64,000 nt of DNA, from contig NZ_JAIQDI010000001.1 in assembly GCF_020034665.1 (NCBI RefSeq), positions 3,596,001 to 3,660,000 of the forward strand, given 5' to 3'. The position numbers and the translations under genes are program-made. Positions 8,441 through 18,000 of this stretch are shown in pieces (within the stretch, counting starts at the first letter, position 1; each line of letters opens with the position of its first letter). This DNA is from Niabella beijingensis (GTDB taxonomy: Bacteria; Bacteroidota; Bacteroidia; Chitinophagales; Chitinophagaceae). Under the pieces are notes generated by a model. That model ran no database searches, was not told the DNA's origin, and saw nothing but the letters and a program-made list of their open reading frames with translations.

Positions 8441-10144
8441 TCAATATTCTTCTGATGGCCGTATATCTTCTACTTTTAGCTGCAGGTTTTTCTGTCCCTG
8501 CCATTCATTTTCCTCTATTTTGAACACGAGGTCAAAAGGCTGCCGGCTTTGGAGGAGGGGGAATTTTGACGCCATGTTAAAGCCAATCCCGGTGAGCTGA
8601 ATGCCTTTTTGCTGTACCACAAAGCGCAGGTGGTTTTCTTTGACGATACGGCTGAAGCCACTGTCGGTTACATTCCGGGCAATAAAAACGGGTGTCATAT
8701 TACCGGGGCCGAATGGCTCCATTTGCCGGACAATACCATAAAAAGCCGGGGTAATTTCGGGGAAGGTGATTTCAGCATCGATCAGGATCTCCGGTACCAG
8801 CAGTTCTTCGGGAATACTTGAGGCAACTACTTCTTCAAACTTTTCGCGAAACAGCTCAATATTGGCTTTGTTTAGGGTGAGACCCGCAGCTGCAAAGTGG
8901 CCTCCGTAGCCGATCAGGTATTCACGACAGGCATGGATGGCCTCATACAGGTTGAACCCGGGAACACTTCTGGCACTTCCTGCCACGTAGTCCCCGCTTT
9001 CCGTCAGCACCACGGTAGGGCGGTAGTGATGCTCGATGAGTCGCGAAGCAACAATGCCCACCACTCCTTTATGCCAGTGTGGCTGATATACGACAGTAGA
9101 TTTACGCGAGCGCCATTCGCTGTTCTGTACAATGAGCTTCAATGCTTCTTCGGTGATGCTGGAATCGGCCTCCTTACGCTCGCTGTTATCGCTATGCAAT
9201 AACTCTGCATAGGAGAGTGCTTCCTCATAAGTAGCTGCCACAAAAAGCTGTACCGCTTTACGTGCATCATCCATACGACCGGCTGCATTGACCCTGGGCG
9301 CGATCATAAATACGAGATTATGGATATATAGGGGAAACCGTGTTTCACTCAGAAAGGCCAGGGCTTTGATACCGGTATTCGGCAGACGGTTGACGGTTTC
9401 CAGACCGTAATACGCAAGGATCCGGTTTTCCCCGGTTATGGGAACGATGTCGGCAGCAATAGCGGTAGCTACCAGGTCCAGGTATTGATACGGAAATCCG
9501 GAAGGCAATCCCAGTTTTTCGCAAAGTGCTGTAACCAGCTTATAACCCACGCCGCAGCCGCAAAGTTCTTTATAAGGATAAGGACAATCTTTTTGTTTGG
9601 GATTTAAAATTGCCACGGCTTGGGGTATGATCTCATCCGGCAGGTGATGGTCGCAGATCACAAAATCGATACGAAGGGTATTAGCGTAAGCCACGAGATC
9701 AACCGATTTTATCCCGCAATCCAGTGCAATGATAAGGGTACATCCGTTTTCTTTGGCATGATCGATTCCTGCTTTACTGACACCATATCCCTCCCTATAC
9801 CGGTGGGGGATGTAGAAATCAACCAGGTTGTGCTGTGTTTTCAGAAAGCGGTAGAGGAGCGCTACTGAGGTGGTGCCATCTACATCATAGTCGCCAAAAA
9901 CGAGTATCCTCTCCTTATTTTCAAATGCCCGGAGTATCCGGTCCGTGGCATTTTGCATGTCCTTCATCAGCCAGGGACTATGGATATGCTGGAGCTGCGG
10001 ACGGAAAAAATCCTTAGCCTCATTGAAGGTTTTAATGTTCCGTTGTACCAGGATTTTACAAAGCACAGGATTGATTTTGAGCGCTTCCTGCAGGGCTGCG
10101 ACTTCATTTTCGTTTGGTTGCTGTATGTTCCAACGTTTCTTCAT
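8441..10144 (-). CDS. recJ: Single-stranded-DNA-specific exonuclease RecJ
   Basis: 5'-3' single-strand exonuclease of recombination and mismatch repair. The 567-residue protein has the DHH phosphoesterase motifs: FGDYDVDGTTS (about residues 83-93), DCGIKS (about 142), ICDHHLPDE (about 164, the DHH triad) and the DHHA1 GYGGHFAAAG motif near residue 420, followed by a C-terminal OB fold. Length fits the short RecJ form. It lies 48 bases downstream of the prenyl synthase gene on the same strand and is probably co-transcribed with it. Residues 164-166 (DHH) are intact, so an active enzyme is expected. Confidence 0.96.
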   Translation of the reverse strand: MKKRWNIQQPNENEVAALQEALKINPVLCKILVQRNIKTFNEAKDFFRPQLQHIHSPWLMKDMQNATDRILRAFENKERILVFGDYDVDGTTSVALLYRFLKTQHNLVDFYIPHRYREGYGVSKAGIDHAKENGCTLIIALDCGIKSVDLVAYANTLRIDFVICDHHLPDEIIPQAVAILNPKQKDCPYPYKELCGCGVGYKLVTALCEKLGLPSGFPYQYLDLVATAIAADIVPITGENRILAYYGLETVNRLPNTGIKALAFLSETRFPLYIHNLVFMIAPRVNAAGRMDDARKAVQLFVAATYEEALSYAELLHSDNSERKEADSSITEEALKLIVQNSEWRSRKSTVVYQPHWHKGVVGIVASRLIEHHYRPTVVLTESGDYVAGSARSVPGFNLYEAIHACREYLIGYGGHFAAAGLTLNKANIELFREKFEEVVASSIPEELLVPEILIDAEITFPEITPAFYGIVRQMEPFGPGNMTPVFIARNVTDSGFSRIVKENHLRFVVQQKGIQLTGIGFNMASKFPLLQSRQPFDLVFKIEENEWQGQKNLQLKVEDIRPSEEY

Positions 10145-10192
10145 GCCAGAAAGGCTTCTGTTTGCTCCGGGTTCGAAGCAGCAACATCTGCT

Positions 10193-11155
10193 TTAGTATT
10201 TTCGTTCGGTTACGTAATTTACCAGATCGATCAGACCGTTCCGGTATTCATTGTCAGGGCAGGTCTCTAAAATGGCCAGGGCTTCATTTTTATATGCATT
10301 CATTTTAGCGGTTGCATAGTCAATTCCGCCGGTTTCTTTTACCACATTTAGAATCCACTGCACTTTTTGTTTGTCATTATTATTATTTTTCACAATATTA
10401 ATGATTTTTTGCCGGGTGCTCTTATCCGTGTTATTAAGGGTATAGATCAGGGGGAGTGTCATTTTCTTTTCCTTAATATCATTGCCTGTAGGTTTTCCTA
10501 CATCTTCGCTGGCATAGTCAAAGAGGTCATCCTTTATCTGAAAGGCAATTCCCGTTTTTTCACCGAAAAGTCTTGCTTTCTCAGTGGATTCCTCATCTTC
10601 CGTGACCGACCAGGTGCCGGCGCTGCAGGCGGAAGCGAGGAGGGAGGCCGTCTTATTTTTGATGATATCGTAGTAGATCGCTTCTTTCAGGTTGAGCGAC
10701 CGGGCTTTTTCCAGCTGCAGCAATTCACCTTCAGCCATTTTCTGGATGGCATCGGACATGATCCGGAGCATCCGGTAGTCGCCATGTTCCAGTGATAACA
10801 GGAGCCCGGTTGCAAAAAGATAATCGCCAACCAGCACGGAGGCCTTGTTTTTCCATAATGCGTAGGTCGAAAAAAAGCCCCTTCTTTCATAGGAATCGTC
10901 CACCACATCATCATGTACGAGCGATCCTGTATGCAGGATCTCCACGAGGGAGGCGGCTCTGTAGGTCGCCTCAGTGGTAGGGCCGAACAGTTTGGCGGAC
11001 AAAAAAACAAACATCGGCCGTAATTGTTTACCTTTCCTTTTAACAATATAGCGCATAATCCGGTCCAAAAGGGGCGTATTGCTCTTGACAGACTGGTTAA
11101 AACGCTCTTCGAAGTTTTCTAACTCAACTTTTATAAGGGATGTGGGAAGCTTCAT
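10193..11155 (-). CDS. Polyprenyl diphosphate synthase (octaprenyl/heptaprenyl type)
   Basis: Trans-isoprenyl diphosphate synthase making the long-chain prenyl tail for menaquinone in most Bacteroidota. Both Asp-rich motifs are present: first DDVVDD (residues 82-87) and second KDDLFDY (about 208-214), with GKQLRP near residue 42. Product 320 residues. The frame is open to a GTG at 11164, but the ATG at 11155 (MKLPTSLIKVELENF) is the better start. Chain length cannot be read with certainty. Probably co-transcribed with recJ. Confidence 0.93.
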   Translation of the reverse strand: MKLPTSLIKVELENFEERFNQSVKSNTPLLDRIMRYIVKRKGKQLRPMFVFLSAKLFGPTTEATYRAASLVEILHTGSLVHDDVVDDSYERRGFFSTYALWKNKASVLVGDYLFATGLLLSLEHGDYRMLRIMSDAIQKMAEGELLQLEKARSLNLKEAIYYDIIKNKTASLLASACSAGTWSVTEDEESTEKARLFGEKTGIAFQIKDDLFDYASEDVGKPTGNDIKEKKMTLPLIYTLNNTDKSTRQKIINIVKNNNNDKQKVQWILNVVKETGGIDYATAKMNAYKNEALAILETCPDNEYRNGLIDLVNYVTERKY

Positions 11156-11280
11156 TGTCAACACATAATTAGGGGCAAAATAAGGCTAAATCCGCCAAAT
11201 AAGGAGGATTTAAAGCACTCATTTTTAATTGAAAATAAAGAAGAAACAGTGAAAAAATTATTATTTTTTTTGGTTAAAAA

Positions 11281-11311
11281 TTTGTTTATTTAAGAAATGG
11301 CTCTAAATTTG
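11281..11311 (+). promoter_or_regulatory. Consensus Bacteroidota promoter for the OmpA-family gene
   Basis: TTTG (11281-11284), exactly 19 bases, TAAATTTG (11304-11311): a full match to the TTTG-N19-TAnnTTTG pattern. Predicted transcript start is about 11316, leaving roughly 38 untranslated bases before the ATG at 11355. A strong promoter fits an abundant outer membrane protein. Confidence 0.8.
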
Positions 11312-11354
11312 CTATTCATTTTAGGAAATCGTTTTTAAATCTTAATCCTTAGTT

Positions 11355-13025
11355 ATGACAAGCAAAAAGTACACATTATTGGCAGGTCTAGGCTGCCTGA
11401 TTGCGTCTACAGGGTTTGCCCAGGTAAGCCCTTCGCATCCGTACACAGCGCCTCATCCGCTGTACGGTACTTATTCTGTTACTGACTCGAATTATTATTC
11501 TGGCAAAAAACTGCAACAGCATAATGATTTCATGGTTGGTACAAGCGATTATCCCGCTAAACCGAAAGACATGTGGGAAATCGGTATTAAAGGTGGATCT
11601 TTCACTGTAAACGGTGATGTAGATGCACGCTTTTTAAAATCTTATGGTTTTGGTGGACATATCCGTAAGTCTCTGGGACATGTAATGTCTTTGAGATTAG
11701 AGTATGTTTATGGTAGCGCTGCTGGCCTGAACTGGAGACCTTCCAGCCCGAATAGCTATCGACCCGGAGCTGGTACTGGAAATCCGTGGGCAGCAGCAGG
11801 GTACACTGATCGTATCTATAACAACTATCGCACAAAATCTCAGGATCTTTCTTTACAGGCGCTGTTTAATTTAGGCAATATTCGTTTCTATAAAGCGCAG
11901 ACTGGTGCTACGATCTATGCACTGATCGGTGGTGGTGTTAATACTTTTAGAACTACTGTGAACGCGCTGAATGGTAACAGTCCCTATTCCTTCTCTGGTG
12001 GAACTCAAGATCAGCCGAACAAAAAAGATGAACTGGATCGTTTAAAAGATCTGTTTGACGATTCTTATGAGTCTCCTGCTGAAAGAGATCCAAGTGTAAA
12101 ATGGAGCAAAACATTTGCTGGTTATATCACTCCTTCTGCAACAGCAGGTGCTGGTATCGCCTTCAGACTTTCTCCCCGTGTAAACCTGGCAATTGAAGAT
12201 CGCGTAATCTTTAATCTGAAAGCTTCTGACCTGTTAGATGGCCAGCGCTGGACAGAGCAAGGTGTCCCAGGAACTACAGGTGTGTTGTCTTCCGACAAAG
12301 ATTTCTTCAACTACCTGACTGTAGGTCTGAACTTTAACCTGGGTAACAAATCCAAAAGAGTTGAGCCCCTGTACTGGTTGAACCCGCTGAACTATGCTTA
12401 CGGTGAACTGCGTCGTGTACCTGAAATCGTTCTTCCTGATTCTGATGGAGACGGTGTAACTGACCAATTCGACCAAGAGCAAACTCCTGCTGGTTGCCCG
12501 GTTGATACACATGGTGTAAGCCGCGATACAGATGGTGATGGCGTTCCTGATTGTAAAGATAAAGAACTGATCACTCCAACTATTTGTCAGCCGGTTGATG
12601 CAGATGGTGTTGGTAAATGTCCCTGCCCTGGCCCTGAGTGTGGTGTTGTTAAAAATGACGACTGTGCTACACAATTAGGTGCTCTGCCCAGCGTACATTT
12701 CAATGCAAACTCTAACAAACTGTCTGACGATGCTACTGCTACTTTAGCTACTGTAGCTTCCAAGCTGAGAGCAAACCCGAACTGTAAAGTTGTTGTGGTT
12801 GGCTACTGCGCTGCTACAAAACGTCAACAGCAGTTAAGCTGGGATCACGTAAATAAAGTGATCACTCACTTACAGGAAAAAGAAGGCATCAGCGGAGACA
12901 GATTTATCTTCTCTTCTGGTCAGGAAGGTGGCGACTGCGACACTGTAGATATCCGTGCAGCAGCTCCTGGTGAAGATGGACCCAACACTGTGGCTCCTCC
13001 TCATCCGAATCTTCGCAAAAAATAG
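11355..13025 (+). CDS. OmpA-family outer membrane protein with thrombospondin type 3 calcium repeats
   Basis: A 556-residue protein with a signal peptide ending GFAQ (residue 23), a putative N-terminal beta-barrel (about 50-340), a calcium-binding thrombospondin type 3 linker (DSDGDGVTDQFD ... DTDGDGVPDCKD, about 360-400) and a C-terminal OmpA-like peptidoglycan-binding domain (about 445-540). The order matches the abundant OprF-like proteins of Bacteroidota, which anchor the outer membrane to peptidoglycan. The OmpA domain is divergent: the usual NxxLSxxRA signature reads LSWDHVNKV. Codon choice is noticeably different from its neighbours (many T-ending codons), as in highly expressed genes. 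It stands alone with a consensus promoter and a strong terminator. Confidence 0.9.
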   Translation: MTSKKYTLLAGLGCLIASTGFAQVSPSHPYTAPHPLYGTYSVTDSNYYSGKKLQQHNDFMVGTSDYPAKPKDMWEIGIKGGSFTVNGDVDARFLKSYGFGGHIRKSLGHVMSLRLEYVYGSAAGLNWRPSSPNSYRPGAGTGNPWAAAGYTDRIYNNYRTKSQDLSLQALFNLGNIRFYKAQTGATIYALIGGGVNTFRTTVNALNGNSPYSFSGGTQDQPNKKDELDRLKDLFDDSYESPAERDPSVKWSKTFAGYITPSATAGAGIAFRLSPRVNLAIEDRVIFNLKASDLLDGQRWTEQGVPGTTGVLSSDKDFFNYLTVGLNFNLGNKSKRVEPLYWLNPLNYAYGELRRVPEIVLPDSDGDGVTDQFDQEQTPAGCPVDTHGVSRDTDGDGVPDCKDKELITPTICQPVDADGVGKCPCPGPECGVVKNDDCATQLGALPSVHFNANSNKLSDDATATLATVASKLRANPNCKVVVVGYCAATKRQQQLSWDHVNKVITHLQEKEGISGDRFIFSSGQEGGDCDTVDIRAAAPGEDGPNTVAPPHPNLRKK

Positions 13026-13048
13026 TAACTTTTTGCTATAACAAATAT

Positions 13049-13078
13049 AAACCCCTCCCGCTTGGGAGGGGTTTTTGT
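13049..13078 (+). terminator. Rho-independent terminator of the OmpA-family gene
   Basis: Stem AAACCCCTCCC (13049-13059) with its complement (13064-13074), a 4-base loop and a T run. Confidence 0.9.
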
Positions 13079-13407
13079 TATGTGTCCACTCCCCCTTAAA
13101 TTAATGATCCTCGATTTTCGAGGTGCTGGGAGCCGTTACAGCAAGGCTGCAAAGGCTGCTGATGGTGCTTTAAGCAGATGGGACATTAAGTAGAATAACA
13201 CCATCAACGCAACAGATCGAATACCTTTTATTGGCATAACAATTTCGGTTCATTGAACTGCATGGTGCGTATTCATTCCTCGAGGGCCTTTCAGGGGCCA
13301 GGAGAAGTCTGGCAACAAAATATACGGTAAAAAGCTCTATAACGGCGCAGGCTGCATATCTGGTGAGCGCCAATAGTTGCCCCATCTTTTTACAATAAAT
13401 CTGGCAA

Positions 13408-13438
13408 AAATAAAAGCCGGCCCAATCGAGCCGGCTTT
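13408..13438 (-). terminator. Rho-independent terminator of gltBD
   Basis: Stem AAAGCCGGC (13413-13421) with its complement (13430-13438), 8-base loop; on the minus strand it is followed by TTTT-ATTTTT about 20 bases after the gltD stop. Confidence 0.85.
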
Positions 13439-13457
13439 ATCTATTTATAAACTGCTT

Positions 13458-14963
13458 TTATTCAAAAGACATCAAAACGGATTGTTCCTTAGACTCCAGA
13501 ATGGAATGGCCCATCAGGAATTCGTCTACTTTCCGGGCGCATTCGCGCCCTTCACTGATCGCCCATACAACCAGGCTTTGGCCCCTTCTCATATCACCGG
13601 CAGTAAATACTTTGGGTATATTGGTCTTGTATTCCTGTTCGGTGGCTTTTACATTTCCCCTGTTGTCCAACTCTGTATCCAGTTCTTCCAGCAGCCCCTG
13701 GTGTTGGGGGTGTACAAATCCCATTGCCAGTAATGCCAGTTCACAAGGCATTTCACGCTCCGAGCCTGGGATCTCTGTAAACTGGGCAGGCTTTCCGGGT
13801 TCAGGGGTCTTCCATTCCAGATCAACAACAACAAGTGATTTAAGATTTCCATTGTCATCGCCTTTAAATTCCTTGGTGGCAATGGACCAATGACGGTTGG
13901 CACCTTCCTCATGACTGGTAGTTGTTTTCAGCAGCATGGGGTAGGAGGGCCAGGGCATGATATCTGTCCGTTCTGTAGGGGGCATGGGTAATAACTCAAA
14001 TTGTGTTACGGAAACCGCTCTGTGCCGGTTGCTGGTTCCTACACAATCGCTTCCGGTATCACCTCCTCCGATTACCACAACATTCTTTCCTGTCGCCAGT
14101 ACTTCCCCTGTTAAAATATTGCTTTCTATGTCGCTGTGCGCCAGAAAATCCTTTCCGTCCACGCGTTTATTATTCTGTTTCAGGAAATCCATGGCGAAAT
14201 GCACCCCTTTTAATTCGCGGCCCGGAATGGGAAGATTACGGGGAACTGTGCTACCACCGCACAAGACCACTGCATCATAATTGCGCAGCAGGTCATGAAC
14301 ACTTACATTCTTACCCACGTTGGAGTGGCAACGGAACTCAATACCTTCTTCCTGCATTACTTCGATACGACGGTCGATCACCCATTTCTCCAGTTTGAAA
14401 TCCGGAATGCCATACCGGAGGAGCCCACCGGGTTTCTCATCCCGCTCAAAAACTGTTACATTATGTCCTGCATAGTTCAACTGAGCAGCTGCAGCAAGAC
14501 CAGAGGGGCCGCTGCCCACTACCGCTACTTTTTTACCAGTACGGATATTGGGGCCTTTTTTGGAAACAAAACCGCGATCAAACGCGATTTCAATGATGTG
14601 CTTTTCGATCTCTTCAATAGCGATCGGCGGCTGATTGATGCCCAGCACACAGGCCGATTCACAGGGTGCGGGGCATATCCTCCCGGTGAACTCCGGAAAA
14701 TTATTGGTCGAACTTAAAATATCGTATGCCTCCTTGTATTCTTTACGATAAACGGCATCATTGAATTCCGGGATCACATTACCCAGCGGACAACCACTGT
14801 GGCAAAAAGGAACACCACAGTCCATACATCTTGCGGCCTGGTTGTTTAGTTTATCTTCAGGAAATAATTCAACAAATTCTTTATAGTGCTGAACACGCTC
14901 TGTTACTGCTTTCTTTTGGGGAGTTTCTCTCGAAAACTCTAAAAATCCTGTTGGTTTACCCAT
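13458..14963 (-). CDS. gltD: Glutamate synthase (NADPH) small subunit
   Basis: Beta subunit of NADPH-dependent glutamate synthase; it passes electrons from NADPH through FAD and iron-sulfur clusters to GltB. The 501-residue protein has the N-terminal cysteine groups CMDCGVPFCHSGCP (about 41-54) and CPAPCESAC (about 97-105), an FAD-binding VVGSGPSGLAAAAQL motif (about 149) and an NADPH-binding VVIGGGDTGSDCVG motif (about 297). It follows gltB by 56 bases on the same strand, an ordinary gltBD operon, although the gap contains a copy of a dispersed palindromic repeat. Confidence 0.97.
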   Translation of the reverse strand: MGKPTGFLEFSRETPQKKAVTERVQHYKEFVELFPEDKLNNQAARCMDCGVPFCHSGCPLGNVIPEFNDAVYRKEYKEAYDILSSTNNFPEFTGRICPAPCESACVLGINQPPIAIEEIEKHIIEIAFDRGFVSKKGPNIRTGKKVAVVGSGPSGLAAAAQLNYAGHNVTVFERDEKPGGLLRYGIPDFKLEKWVIDRRIEVMQEEGIEFRCHSNVGKNVSVHDLLRNYDAVVLCGGSTVPRNLPIPGRELKGVHFAMDFLKQNNKRVDGKDFLAHSDIESNILTGEVLATGKNVVVIGGGDTGSDCVGTSNRHRAVSVTQFELLPMPPTERTDIMPWPSYPMLLKTTTSHEEGANRHWSIATKEFKGDDNGNLKSLVVVDLEWKTPEPGKPAQFTEIPGSEREMPCELALLAMGFVHPQHQGLLEELDTELDNRGNVKATEQEYKTNIPKVFTAGDMRRGQSLVVWAISEGRECARKVDEFLMGHSILESKEQSVLMSFE

Positions 14964-14967
14964 TCAA

Positions 14968-15006
14968 TTTGATATTTGAGTCCCGATAGCTATCGGGATG
15001 AGATTT
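14968..15006. repeat. Dispersed palindromic repeat, copy 1 (gltB-gltD gap)
   Basis: Centred on the perfect 18-base palindrome TCCCGATAGCTATCGGGA (14981-14998). On the reverse strand the 39-base unit matches 34 of 39 positions of the unit at 38903-38941 in the trp operon, so the similarity extends well beyond the palindrome. It lies in the 56-base space between gltB and gltD. Confidence 0.8.
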
Positions 15007-15019
15007 AAAATTTCTACAG

Positions 15020-18000
15020 TTATGCCAATTGTTTTTGCTCTTCTTTTGCCAGTAAAACTTTTTTGTATTCCGAAGGGAACACCTTTACAAAGTTCTTCAG
15101 CTGGTTTTCAAAATCATCCAGAATGAATTTGGCCACCGGGCTGCTGGTGTACTGGTAATGCCTGGTGATATACTGGTTCAGGAATTGAGCATCCACATCA
15201 TTTACAGGGTCCAGCTCCACCATTTCTTTATTGCAATTATCCGCAAATTTCTGGCTGGCATCATATACATATGCGAGACCCCCGCTCATACCAGCAGCAA
15301 AATTGCGGCCGGTATTGCCGAGGATAACTGCCCGGCCTCCTGTCATGTATTCACAGCCGTGATCACCAACGCCTTCTACCACTACAGTAGCACCGGAGTT
15401 CCGAACTGCAAAACGTTCGCCGGCTTTGCCGCGGATAAAGCCTTCACCGCTGGTGGCACCATAAAATGCCACATTGCCAATGATGCTGTTTTCCTCGGCC
15501 ACAAAGCCTGCTTTGGCATCCGGATAGGTGATCAGTTTTGCACCACTAAGCCCTTTACCAAAATAATCATTGGCGTCGCCTTCCAGTTCAAGTGTAATAC
15601 CTTTGTTGCAGAAAGCGCCAAAACTCTGTCCTGCGGTTCCTTTCAGCTTAAGATGTACCGTATCTTCCGGCAGACCTTCTGAACGGTATTTTTTGGTGAT
15701 CTCGTGCGAGAGGATGGTTCCTGCTGCACGATCTGTATTTACAATATCAAAAGCTGCTTTGATCGCGGTTCCGTTTTCAATTGCCGGTTTTGCGGCTTCC
15801 ACAAATTTCCAGTCAAGCACCGATTTAATACCATGATCCTGCTCCTCAGAATGATACAGGCCAATACCCTCTTCTTCTTTCTGCCGGTAAAGGATGGGTG
15901 ATAAATCAAGATTTTTATATTTCCAGTGGGTGATTCCTTCGCGTACTTTCAGATCATTTGATTGTCCGATCATTTCTTCTACGGTCCGGTAGCCCAGTTC
16001 TGCCATTACCTCGCGCATGTCTTCCGTAAGGAACTTAAAGAAATTTACCACATGATCCGGGTTTCCGGTAAACCGTTTTCTCAATTCGGGATCCTGTGTA
16101 GCCACACCAACAGGACAGGTGTTCAGATGGCATTTACGCATCATGATACAGCCTTCCACGATCAATGCAGCAGTTGCCACACCCCATTCCTCAGCGCCCA
16201 GCATCGCGGCAATAACAATATCCCGCCCGGTGCGCATCTGGCCGTCGGTCTGCAGCACTACGCGGCTTCTCAGTTTATTTTTAACCAGGGTTTGCTGTGC
16301 TTCAGCCACACCCAGTTCCCAGGGTAATCCGGCGTGCCGGATCGAGCTCATCGGCGATGCACCGGTACCTCCGTCATGACCCGCAATCAGCACCACATCG
16401 GCCTTGGCCTTGGTAACTCCTGCGGCAATAGTACCTACTCCGGCCTTGCTCACCAGCTTTACATTGATGCGGGCATGCCGGTTGGCATTCTTCAGATCGA
16501 ATATCAGCTGCGCCAGGTCTTCAATAGAGTAAATATCATGGTGCGGGGGAGGTGAGATCAACCCTACTCCCGGTGTCGCATGACGGGTCTTGCCGATCCA
16601 GTCATCCACTTTATCACCGGGAAGCTGTCCGCCTTCACCGGGCTTGGCACCCTGGGCCATTTTGATCTGCAGTTCATCGGCTTCAGTCAGGTAAAGACTG
16701 GTTACCCCAAAACGGGCACTGGCCACCTGTTTGATGGCACTGCGCATGCTGTCGCCATTTTCAAGCGGTGTGTAACGTGCTTCATCTTCACCACCTTCAC
16801 CGGTATTGCTTTTACCACCCAGGCGGTTCATGGCAACAGCCAGCGTCGTATGCGCTTCCCAGCTGATGGAACCAAAGCTCATGGCTCCTGTGGCAAAGCG
16901 TTTATAAATATCCGCTGCGGGCTCTACCTCGTCAATGGAGATCGGTTTCCGTGTCCGTTTGAAATCGAGCAGTCCCCGGAGCGTGATCGCCTTTGTGGTC
17001 TGATCATTTACCAGCTTCGTATATTTCTTAAAAATGTTGTAGTCATTCATTTTTGTTGAATACTGCAACAGGTGAATCGTCTGCGGATTGAAAAGATGTG
17101 CTTCCCCTTTCCGTTTCCACTGGTAGAAACCACCGGTGGGCAACTGGTCTACGGGTGAAGGTTTCTGGCTGAATCCAAAATGATGTTTGGTCACCGCCTC
17201 GCGTGCAATTTCATCCAGTCCCATTCCTTCGATCCGGGAAGTAGTTCCCGTAAAGTATTTTCTTACTACGGCCTGGTTCAGACCAATGATCTCAAAGATC
17301 TGTGCTCCCTGGTAAGATTGCAGGGTGGAGATCCCCATTTTGGAAAAGACCTTTAGTAAACCGTCGCTAACCGCTTTGATATAATTCTTATTTAATTCAT
17401 CAACGGAAAGAGTGGTCTTCAGTTTTCCGCTTTCTTTCAGATTACGGATCGTGGAGAATGCCAGGTATGGGTTGATGGCAGTGGCACCAAAGCCCAGCAA
17501 GCAGGCAAAATGATGTACTTCCCAAACATCTCCGGCTTCCACCACCAGGCCTACCTTGCCCCGGAGACCTCTCCGGATAAGATGATGATGCACCGCTGCT
17601 ATAGCCAGCAGTGAGGGGATCGGGGCGTGCTGACTGTCGATAGCCCGGTCCTGGAGCACCAATACCTCAAAGCCGTCATTCACCGCGTCTTCTGCATAAG
17701 AGCAGATACGGTCAAGCCCTTTTTCCAGGGAGCCCGGTTTCCCATCTGCCCTGAAATAACATTGGAGGGTCTTGGCCTGGAAGGTGCCGGTATCGATGCT
17801 CCGTAAGGTCTCTAATTCGAAATTATTCAGCACCGGCTGCTTGAGCGCTACCACATGGCAATCCATTTCATCTTCTACCAGCAGGCTTCCGTTGTCGCCA
17901 ACAAATGTGGCCAGCGACATAACCATGCGTTCCCGGATCGGGTCGATGGGCGGATTGGTTACCTGTGCAAACAGCTGTTTGAAATAAGAGCTCAGGTGCT

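Larger units (their letters stand above)
13026..13457. other. Intergenic region between convergent genes
   Basis: Apart from two terminators (13049-13078 and 13408-13438) I see no gene. A 71-codon minus-strand frame at 13170-13385 has no recognisable features and begins without supporting context. Confidence 0.6.

Noticed and set aside
13170..13385. Minus-strand frame of 71 codons between the OmpA-family gene and gltD
   Set aside because: No signal, motif or plausible composition, and it lies in a gap bounded by two terminators.
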